A stretch of 25,612 bases of DNA from a virus. The notes under the pieces are model-generated. The model saw nothing but the letters and a program-made list of their open reading frames with translations, ran no database searches and was not told where the DNA came from. The stretch spans positions 1-25,612 of IMG/VR virus record IMGVR_UViG_3300050821_006625. One strand, 5' to 3'. Position numbers and translations under genes: made by a program. Shown piece by piece: positions 20,013 through 25,612 of the stretch. The stretch's first letter is position 1; every line of letters starts with the position of its first letter.

Positions 20013-20492
20013 ATGAGCTACGGCACTGCCCAGGACTTGATCGACCGCTTCGGACGGGAGCAGCTGATCCAGCTGACCGACCACTCCGGCGCGGGCGTGA
20101 TCGACAACCAGGTGCTGACGCAGGCCATGTCGGATTCCGACGCGGAGGTGGAGGGCTTCCTGGTCGGCCGCTACACCGTGCCGCTGCCCTCGGTGCCCAA
20201 GATCATCCTGGGCTACTGGAGCGACATCGTCCGCTACCGCCTGATGGGGGACCGCTCCACCGACCAGGCGGACAGGCGCTACGACATCGCCATGAAATTC
20301 TTCCGGGCCGTGGCGGACGGCACCATCAGCCTCGGGCCGGATGCCCTGGGCGTCCGCGCGGCGCCGGCCGGAGGCCCCAGCTCTTCCGGACCCAACTCGA
20401 CCACCGCCGCATCCCGCGTCTTCACCGACCAGGGCCTGCGTTCCTACCGAGATCCAGATGCCGGAGGCCCCGATGCAGATCGCCTGCGTTGA
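20013..20492 (+). CDS. Head completion/neck protein (DUF1320, Mu gp36-like)
   Basis: This is a 159-aa protein of the DUF1320 family. MSYGTAQDLIDRFGREQLIQ, SDAEVEGFLVGRYTVPLP and YWSDIVRYRLMGDR are family-typical, followed by a flexible Gly/Pro/Ser tail. It is expected to join the head to the tail (connector or neck role). The order DUF1320, Gp37, DUF2635, sheath is that of Mu. The 3' end overlaps the next gene by 20 bp. Confidence 0.88.
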   Translation: MSYGTAQDLIDRFGREQLIQLTDHSGAGVIDNQVLTQAMSDSDAEVEGFLVGRYTVPLPSVPKIILGYWSDIVRYRLMGDRSTDQADRRYDIAMKFFRAVADGTISLGPDALGVRAAPAGGPSSSGPNSTTAASRVFTDQGLRSYRDPDAGGPDADRLR

Positions 20493-21027
20493 GGACGCCA
20501 TCATCGCGAAGGTCAAGGACGTTTTCGGCAACAAGCTGCGCGCGGTCGATTCGCTGCCGGCCGACGTCGACGACGAGACCCTCAAGCGCCTGGTGCGGAC
20601 CACGCCGGGCGTCTACGTGGTGTTCGACGGCGGCATGGATCAGACCCAGGGCGGCTCGCAGGCCAAGGTCCGCGCGCAGTTCTCGGTGAACGCCATCACC
20701 TCGCATGTCAGCGGCGAGAAGGCCAGGCGCCGCGGTGACAAGCTGGAGATCGGCGCCTACGACATCATTGAGATCCTGCTGCCGAAGCTGCACCGCATGA
20801 CCGTGAAGGGCATCGGCACGCTGGTGTTCCAGAACATCGAGAACCGCTACGACGGGCCGCTCGACAAGCTCGGCGTGGCCGTCTACGCCGCCGTCTACTA
20901 CATCGACATCAACTTCCCCGACATCGACGCGGTGGCCGTGCTCGCGCCGTTCAAGACCGCGAGCGTCACCACCAAGCCAGCGCCACTCTCCAACCCCGTC
21001 ACCGACGTCATCGAACTGCAGCAGTAA
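20473..21027 (+). CDS. Tail terminator-like protein (DUF1834, Mu gp37-like)
   Basis: The 184-aa frame uses ATG 20473 (MQIACVEDAIIAKVKDVFGN), chosen for the GGAGG five nt upstream. ATG 20458 (MPEAPMQ) is possible. Segments such as GVYVVFDGGMDQTQGGSQAK, FSVNAITSHVSGEKARRRGD and MTVKGIGTLVFQNIENRYDG fit the DUF1834/Gp37 family of Mu-like phages, thought to cap the tail at the head-tail junction. It overlaps the DUF1320 gene and precedes the DUF2635 gene by 9 bp. Confidence 0.85.
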   Translation: MQIACVEDAIIAKVKDVFGNKLRAVDSLPADVDDETLKRLVRTTPGVYVVFDGGMDQTQGGSQAKVRAQFSVNAITSHVSGEKARRRGDKLEIGAYDIIEILLPKLHRMTVKGIGTLVFQNIENRYDGPLDKLGVAVYAAVYYIDINFPDIDAVAVLAPFKTASVTTKPAPLSNPVTDVIELQQ

Positions 21028-21036
21028 AGGACCGCC

Positions 21037-21303
21037 ATGCGCAACAACCATCTGTTCCTCGTCCCTAAGGAGGGCATCCGCGTCCCGAACCCGGCCACGC
21101 CCGGCAAGGGCCTGAAGGCCGAGGGCGACTGGGTAGCACGCGGCGTCTACTGGACGCGGCGGCTCAACGACGGCGATGTCACCGATATGACCGCCGAGCA
21201 GCTCGCCGAGGCCGAGAAGGCCCAGGCCCTGGCGGCCAGAGTCCAGGCCGAGACCGGCGATTCCGGCGCCACGGGCGCCAGCTCCAAGCGCAACTCCAAG
21301 TGA
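21037..21303 (+). CDS. DUF2635 family protein (Mu gp38-like)
   Basis: This is an 88-aa protein. Its pattern of VPNPATPGKGLKAEGDWV followed by YWTRRLNDGDVTDM is that of DUF2635, always next to the sheath gene in Mu-like phages. The last 25 residues are low in complexity (Gly, Ala, Ser, Lys). It has no known biochemical role; a tail-assembly or neck accessory role is assumed from position. It lies 11 bp upstream of the sheath gene. Confidence 0.85.
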   Translation: MRNNHLFLVPKEGIRVPNPATPGKGLKAEGDWVARGVYWTRRLNDGDVTDMTAEQLAEAEKAQALAARVQAETGDSGATGASSKRNSK

Positions 21304-21314
21304 GGATCTGAGCC

Positions 21315-22790
21315 ATGTCCGGCAACCCGATCAGCTTCAACACCATCGCCGTCAACATCCGCACGCCGGGTGTCTTCGTCGAGTTCGACAACACCCGCGC
21401 GCAGACCGGCCTGGCGGCACTGCCGCACCGCGTGCTGCTGGTGGGCCAGCGCCTGGCCGGCGGCAGCATCGCCGCCGGCGTGCTGGTGAAGATCACCTCC
21501 GCCGGCCAGGGCGCCAAGTATTTCGGCGACGGCTCGATGCTCGATCCGATGTGCGACGCGTTCATCCTCAACGCGCCGCAGGTCGAGGTGTGGGCCGTGG
21601 CCCTGAACGACAACGGCGCGGGCGCCTTCGCCACGGGCTCGTTCACCCTGGCCGGCCCTGCCACCGCGAACGGCACCCTGGCGGCCTACTTCGGCGGGCA
21701 GATCGTCCAGGTCGGCGTCACGGCCGGCGATACCGCCGCGACGATGGCCACCAACACCGTGGCCGCCATCGCCGCGACCACTGACCTGCCGGTGAGCGCC
21801 GTGGTCGACGGCGTCACCGCCGCCAAGGTGAACCTGACCGCGCGCCACAAGGGCGTCTGCGGCAACACCATCGACGTGCGCTTCAACATGAACGATGGCG
21901 ATGCGTTCCCGGCCGGCGTCACGGCGCCGATCACTGCCATGTCCGGAGGTACGGCAAACCCGGACATTAATGCCGCCATTGCCGCCATCGGCGATGTGCA
22001 GTACACCAGCGTCGTCAACCCCTACCTGGACAACGCCAACCTCACGGCGCTGATTGCTGAGCTGACCAGTCGCTGGGGCGGCATGAGCGCCGACGACGGC
22101 GTGGCCTGGTCGGTGGGCAGCGGCAGCTACTCGGCCATCGACACGGTGGGCTCCGGCCTCAACACGCCGTTCCTGATCTACCAGGGCAACCAGAACAGCG
22201 CGACTCTGCCCTGGGTGCAGGCGGCGATCAATGCGGCCATCGACGAGAGCGAGCCGGACCCGGCCCGTCCGCGCCAGACGCTGCCCATGCTGGGTATGCT
22301 GCCGCCGGCCGTGGCCGACCGCTACACCCGCACCGAGCGCAACCAGCACCTGGTGGACGGCGTGGCGACGTACCTGGTCGACGCGGGCGGCGTCTGCCGC
22401 GTGGAGCGCTTCAGCACCACCTACAAGACCAACGCCAATGGCGTGCCCGACGACAGCTACCGCGACGTCGAGACGATCCGCACGCTATCGGCGATCCGCT
22501 ACACCGTCCGCGCCCGCATCGCGCAGAAGTACCCGCGCCACAAGCTGGGCGAGGACGGCACCATCGGCCCCAATGTGGTGACGCCGTCCTCGCTCAAGAA
22601 CGAGATGCGCGCGCTCTACAAGGACTGGATGACGGCGGGCTGGGTGCAGGGCGGCCAGGCGCAGAAGGACTTCAACGCCAATGTCAACGTGCAGATCGAC
22701 GCGACCAACAAGGATCAGGCGAATTTCCTGCTCCCGCCGGAGCTGATCAAGCAGTTCCGCATCGCGGCCGGCCAGGTGCAGTTCTCCTGA
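21315..22790 (+). CDS. Contractile tail sheath protein (Mu L-like)
   Basis: This 491-aa protein forms the contractile outer tube that drives the inner tube through the cell envelope; its presence marks the phage as a myovirus. MSGNPISFNTIAVNIRTPGV onward is the classical N-terminus of this family, and the C-terminal domain (ALYKDWMTAGWVQGGQAQKD, IDATNKDQANFLLPPELIKQ) is the interlocking part. Length matches Mu L. The tail tube gene follows after 31 bp, the usual order. Confidence 0.92.
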   Translation: MSGNPISFNTIAVNIRTPGVFVEFDNTRAQTGLAALPHRVLLVGQRLAGGSIAAGVLVKITSAGQGAKYFGDGSMLDPMCDAFILNAPQVEVWAVALNDNGAGAFATGSFTLAGPATANGTLAAYFGGQIVQVGVTAGDTAATMATNTVAAIAATTDLPVSAVVDGVTAAKVNLTARHKGVCGNTIDVRFNMNDGDAFPAGVTAPITAMSGGTANPDINAAIAAIGDVQYTSVVNPYLDNANLTALIAELTSRWGGMSADDGVAWSVGSGSYSAIDTVGSGLNTPFLIYQGNQNSATLPWVQAAINAAIDESEPDPARPRQTLPMLGMLPPAVADRYTRTERNQHLVDGVATYLVDAGGVCRVERFSTTYKTNANGVPDDSYRDVETIRTLSAIRYTVRARIAQKYPRHKLGEDGTIGPNVVTPSSLKNEMRALYKDWMTAGWVQGGQAQKDFNANVNVQIDATNKDQANFLLPPELIKQFRIAAGQVQFS

Positions 22791-22821
22791 TTTCGTTCAA
22801 TCCCGCTTAAGGGGAAGTTAA

Positions 22822-23193
22822 ATGGGTGCACAAACTCTCGGCATCGCCATCGTCAAGGCGGACGGCCAGGCCTTCGTCTCGGAGCCCGGCGCATCGATCG
22901 ACATCGGCGGCGTCACCCGCACGCCGATCAAGAGCGACCAGCCCGGCGTGGTCAAGTTCTCGCAGCAGGTGAAGGAGTCCCAGGTTGACCTGGTGATCAT
23001 GATGGACTCCGACACCAAGCTCGACGACATCCGCAACATGTCGGATGTGACCATCGAGTTCGACTGCGACACCGGCCAGTCCTACGTCATCGACCATGCC
23101 TTCCTGCAGAACCCGCCGAAGGCCACAGCCGGAGCCGGCGGCAAGATCCCGCTGACCTTCATTGGTCCCCCCGCACAGGAGCAAGGCGCATGA
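22822..23193 (+). CDS. Tail tube protein (Mu M-like)
   Basis: This 123-aa beta-rich protein (MGAQTLGIAIVKADGQAFVS; VKFSQQVKESQVDLVIMMDS; VTIEFDCDTGQSYVIDHAFL) has the size and place of the Mu tail tube subunit, which polymerises inside the sheath. It is preceded by AAGGGG about 10 nt upstream of the ATG. Its stop overlaps the tail-chaperone start by 4 bp. Confidence 0.87.
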   Translation: MGAQTLGIAIVKADGQAFVSEPGASIDIGGVTRTPIKSDQPGVVKFSQQVKESQVDLVIMMDSDTKLDDIRNMSDVTIEFDCDTGQSYVIDHAFLQNPPKATAGAGGKIPLTFIGPPAQEQGA

Positions 23194-23477
23194 GCGACAT
23201 CGTCAGCTACACCCTGAAGCACCCCTTCGACCGCCTCGACAAGGACGGCAACGTCGCCGAGAAGATCACCTGCATCTCCCTGCGCCGGCCCAAGGGCAAG
23301 CAGATGAAGGCGATGGACAACGCCAAGGGCAGCATGTCGCGCATTCTGGCGCTGCTCGCCGTCTGCGGGGGCCTGTTGCCGGTCGAGGTCGACGCGATGG
23401 ACGGCGAAGACATCATGGCCCTCAGCGAGCTGATCACGGGTTTTTTGGGCCAATCCCTTCCAACTGGCGAGATGTAA
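23190..23477 (+). CDS. Tail assembly chaperone, unshifted form (Mu gp41-like)
   Basis: The 95-aa unshifted product begins MSDIVSYTLKHPFDRLDKDG and has the shape of gp41-type tail assembly proteins that bind the tape measure before tube assembly. It is acidic at its C-terminus and ends shortly after the slippery site at 23441-23447. A fraction of ribosomes should change frame there. Placement between the tube and tape-measure genes is invariant in contractile tails. Confidence 0.85.
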   Translation: MSDIVSYTLKHPFDRLDKDGNVAEKITCISLRRPKGKQMKAMDNAKGSMSRILALLAVCGGLLPVEVDAMDGEDIMALSELITGFLGQSLPTGEM

Positions 23478-23611
23478 TCGCCGACGTCGCCTACGTCTTC
23501 GGCTTCTCGCCGCTGGAGCTGGCGGAGCTGGAATGGGACAGCGAGGTTCCAGGCATCGGTTATTGGCACGAGCAGGCCCTGCGCCTGAGTGAACGTCAGA
23601 AGGGTCCGTGA
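23190..23611 (+). CDS. Tail assembly chaperone, -1 frameshift fusion
   Basis: If ribosomes slip back one base on TTTTTTG (23441-23447), translation continues in the -1 frame to 23611 and gives about 140 aa. The extension reads GPIPSNWRDVIADVAYVFGF, then SPLELAELEWD and a HEQALRL helix, a GpE-like end. The extension has no good start codon of its own near the junction. Such G/GT-type chaperone pairs made by frameshift are general in long-tailed phages. The end shares its last base with the tape-measure ATG. Confidence 0.8.
23441..23447 (+). other. Programmed -1 frameshift site (T_TTT_TTG)
   Basis: In the chaperone frame the codons are GGT-TTT-TTG-GGC, so P-site TTT and A-site TTG can both re-pair one base back as TTT and TTT. 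This is a canonical X_XXY_YYZ slippery heptamer. It lies 30 nt before the unshifted stop codon and at the exact join between the two tail-chaperone frames. Confidence 0.82.
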
Positions 23612-25248
23612 TGAGCGAGGGGGGCAAGAATCTGCGGCTCAGCCTCATCATCGAGGCCTTTGACCGCGCCACCGGCGTCATCGAGAAGATCAACGCGCGC
23701 ATTGAGTCGATGTCGCGCCCGATCAACTTCATCCGTGCGAAGTGGCACGAGCTGGCCGAGGCCGCCAAGCTCGACCTGCTGCGCGAGCGCATCGCCCGCG
23801 TCGGCGAGGCCACCGAGGGCATCCAGGTGGCCGGGCAGCGCCTGCTGATGTTCGAGGCGTACACCGGCATCGCCGGGGGCGCCCTGGTGGAGCTGTTCAA
23901 GCACACCGCGGAAGTCGGCGAGGGGATCACCCGCATGTCGGCGCGCCTCGGGATCTCGACTACACAGTTCCAGCGCCTGGCCTATGCCGAGAAGATGCTG
24001 GGCGCCGAGTCTGGCTCGCTGGCCGAGGCCCAGGCCTTCCTCAACCGCAACATCATCGAGGCGCTGCGCGGCAACCAGCAGATGCTCTCGACGTTTCATG
24101 CCATCGGCATCAGCGCCAACGATCTGCGGAAGCAATCGCCGCTGGAGATCCTCTACAAGATCGCCGACTGGATGGAGAAGTTTCCGAACAAGGCGCGCGA
24201 GGGCTATGTCGCCATGACCCTGCTCGGGCGCGGCGGCCTGGCCGCGATCCCGGCGCTGCGCGAGGGCGGCAAGGCGCTGCGCGACTACGGCGACGAGGCG
24301 GAGCGCAACGGCATCTTCAGCAAAGAGCAGCTGGAGAACAGCGAGAAGTTCACCCGCAGCCTCAACCGGATGATGGACTCCGTCACCAAGCTGGCGCAGG
24401 CCGTGGTGATGGACCTCATGCCGGGGGTGACAGTGCTGATCGACAGGCTGACCGCCTGGATTCATGCCAACGACGCGGTGGCGCGCTCCAAGCTGACGGA
24501 GTTCGTGCAGCGGCTGATCGATGGGCTGCCGGATCTTTTCATGAACTTCGTGCGGATCGTGACAGTGCTGGGAACGATGCTCGGCGCCGTCGACAAGGTG
24601 GTCAATGCCTTTGGAGGCTGGGACACACTAATCACTCTAATGGCAACGGTGCGCCTGGTTCAGTTCGCGGCGGCCATCATCAAGCTTATTGGGGCCATCT
24701 GGGCGCTCGACTTCGCCATCCTGGCCAACCCCCTGGTATTCATCGCCACCATGATCGCCCTGGCCATCGCCGCCATTGTCGCCCTGGGCGTGGCCATCTA
24801 CCAGATCTACAAGCACTGGGAGGGCTTCAAGGCCTGGTGGCGAGATCTGTGGTACGGCGCCGTCGACGTGGTCGGGAAGGCAGTGGACAAGGTGCTGGAC
24901 AAGCTCAAGGCCCTGAACCCGTTCCGGCTGCTCTTCGACGCCAACGGCACCATGTTCAACACGCCTGGCGCCTCCGGCGAAGCGCCGGTTCAAGTGCCGT
25001 TCAAGGCGCCTTTGAACCTGTCCCGCCTGAGCATCCGCAACCCGCTGGGCGGACCGCTGCCGACCGTCATCGGCGCGCCGGCCAAGACCCTCACCGGCGG
25101 CGCCCAGGGCGCGCCGGTCGAGGTGGGCGGCAGCATCGACATCCGCATCGACGACTCCGGCCGGCCGCGCGTGCGCCGCATCACCCAGCGCGGCCCGGTG
25201 AGCCTGAACGTCGGCAGCGGGCCCCTGGCGCTGGGTGAGGCCCGGTGA
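23611..25248 (+). CDS. Tail tape measure protein
   Basis: This 545-aa protein starts at ATG 23611, which shares its A with the frameshift product's stop (TGATG). The N-terminal 300 residues are helical (FDRATGVIEKINARIESMSR; EGITRMSARLGISTTQFQRL). Two or more strong hydrophobic segments lie near residues 350-400 (FAAAIIKLIGAIWALDFAIL; FIATMIALAIAAIVALGVAI), followed by a Gly/Pro-rich tail. It sets tail length and helps DNA pass the inner membrane. At about 1.5 angstrom per residue it predicts a rather short tail of roughly 80 nm. Confidence 0.88.
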   Translation: MSEGGKNLRLSLIIEAFDRATGVIEKINARIESMSRPINFIRAKWHELAEAAKLDLLRERIARVGEATEGIQVAGQRLLMFEAYTGIAGGALVELFKHTAEVGEGITRMSARLGISTTQFQRLAYAEKMLGAESGSLAEAQAFLNRNIIEALRGNQQMLSTFHAIGISANDLRKQSPLEILYKIADWMEKFPNKAREGYVAMTLLGRGGLAAIPALREGGKALRDYGDEAERNGIFSKEQLENSEKFTRSLNRMMDSVTKLAQAVVMDLMPGVTVLIDRLTAWIHANDAVARSKLTEFVQRLIDGLPDLFMNFVRIVTVLGTMLGAVDKVVNAFGGWDTLITLMATVRLVQFAAAIIKLIGAIWALDFAILANPLVFIATMIALAIAAIVALGVAIYQIYKHWEGFKAWWRDLWYGAVDVVGKAVDKVLDKLKALNPFRLLFDANGTMFNTPGASGEAPVQVPFKAPLNLSRLSIRNPLGGPLPTVIGAPAKTLTGGAQGAPVEVGGSIDIRIDDSGRPRVRRITQRGPVSLNVGSGPLALGEAR

Positions 25249-25612
25249 GCGACCCGACCTGGCTGGCGCAGCGTCGCCCCGCGACCTTCCGTGGCGTGCC
25301 CTTCAGCTTCGCCCAGGCGCCCCGCCAGGGCGGCCGGCGCGTGGTGCTGCACTCGTATCCGGGCGTGGATCTGCCGGAGCCGGAGGATCTCGGCCTCAAG
25401 GCGCGCCAGCTGAGCTTCGAGGCCTTCATTGCCGGCGACGACTACTTCGGCGCCCGCGATGCGTTCGAGGATGCCCTGGATCTGCCGGGGCCGGGCACGC
25501 TGGTGCACCCCTACAAGGGCGAGATGCAGGTGGTGGTGACCGATTGGACCGTCACCGAGACCACCGACGAGGGCGGCATGGCCCGCTTCTCGGTGGCCTA
25601 CGTCCAGACCGG
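25245..25612 (+). CDS. DNA circularisation/tail protein, N-terminal part (Mu N-like)
   Basis: The reading frame from GTG 25245 (overlapping the tape-measure stop, GTGA) is open to the window edge: 122 residues of a larger protein. It begins MSDPTWLAQRRPATFRGVPF, with HSYPGVDLPEPEDLGLKARQ, SFEAFIAGDDYFGARDAFED, and GPGTLVHPYKGEMQV. This is the N-terminal domain of the Mu N/DNA-circulation family, which ties the tape measure to the baseplate and is linked to circularising injected Mu DNA. The order tape measure then N is as in Mu. The C-terminus lies beyond the right edge. Confidence 0.88.
   Translation, partial: MSDPTWLAQRRPATFRGVPFSFAQAPRQGGRRVVLHSYPGVDLPEPEDLGLKARQLSFEAFIAGDDYFGARDAFEDALDLPGPGTLVHPYKGEMQVVVTDWTVTETTDEGGMARFSVAYVQT

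Larger units (their letters stand above)
1..25612. mobile_element. Mu-like transposable prophage/phage, internal portion
   Basis: The window contains a DDE transposase followed by an AAA+ ATPase (MuA/MuB pair), a divergent repressor and Ner-like gene, GemA- and Mor-like genes, and Mu-type head, terminase and contractile-tail genes (DUF3486, DUF2730, DUF1320, DUF1834, DUF2635, sheath, tube, N-like). No phage end or flanking host sequence is seen, so the element extends past both edges. Unlike Mu, the lysis/terminase/portal block lies beyond the repressor and is transcribed in the opposite direction from the head/tail block. Whether it is an integrated prophage or a free phage contig cannot be told from this window. 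Confidence 0.95.

Noticed and set aside
23742-25238. Long alternative frame (498 codons) inside the tape-measure gene
   Set aside because: Same-strand shadow, dominated by Arg, Gly and Ala, with no motif; the tape-measure frame has the expected helices, hydrophobic segments and coupled start.
1-25612. CRISPR array, tRNA, rRNA or insertion sequence
   Set aside because: I looked for regularly spaced repeats, clover-leaf or rRNA sequence and a separate IS; none was seen. The only transposase is the phage's own.

Overview
This window is the interior of a Mu-like transposable phage (contractile-tailed, Saltoviridae-type gene set), almost certainly a prophage or phage contig from a high-GC Pseudomonadota host. 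Nearly every gene has a positional counterpart in phage Mu. Codon use is strongly G/C-ending throughout, except for a visibly more AT-rich patch around the repressor (about 4.9-6.3 kb). No phage end, host gene, tRNA or rRNA is visible. Both edges cut through phage genes: a portal gene on the left and a DNA-circularisation/tail gene on the right.

Layout. (1) 1-4837, minus strand: a late operon read leftward, lysozyme, basic unknown protein, holin-like protein, Rz with nested Rz1, DUF2730, a winged-helix protein, a tiny membrane protein, small terminase (DUF3486), large terminase, portal. This is Mu's lys-to-gp29 order, but it lies on the far side of the repressor and points away from the rest of the phage. 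(2) 4941-6231, minus strand: a short lysogeny operon of repressor, an 81-aa unknown and a secreted lipoprotein. (3) 6232-6317: an 86-bp early control region. (4) 6318-15877, plus strand: the early operon, with a Ner-like regulator, two unknowns, DDE transposase (MuA-like), AAA+ ATPase (MuB-like), a run of small and often HTH-bearing proteins with 4-bp stop/start overlaps, a Gam-like protein, a GemA-like protein and a Mor/C-like activator. (5) 15999-17057: a DUF5131 (Gp37/Gp68) cysteine-rich gene. (6) 17142 to the right edge, plus strand: head and tail operon, with I-type protease and in-frame Z-type scaffold, DUF2190 decoration protein, major capsid protein, terminator, small protein, DUF1320, Gp37/DUF1834, DUF2635, tail sheath, tail tube, frameshifted tail chaperones, tape measure and the N-like circularisation protein.

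The most striking signal is a perfect 43-bp element present twice in inverted orientation (4869-4911 and 17065-17107). Each copy sits just upstream of the first gene of one late arm (lysozyme on the left, protease on the right) and points outward. These are the positions of Mu's Plys and PI late promoters. I infer that it is the shared late control site, perhaps the target of the Mor/C-like activator at 15458-15877. It may also insulate each late arm from the upstream early or lysogenic transcript. Because the copies are inverted and flank the whole 12-kb regulatory/transposition block, that block could in principle invert without separating any late gene from its control site.

Other points of note: a lipoprotein moron in the repressor operon, a completely nested Rz1, a T_TTT_TTG slippery heptamer in the tail-chaperone gene, a zinc-ribbon-like insertion in the DUF5131 protein, and a chain of small early genes of unknown function.
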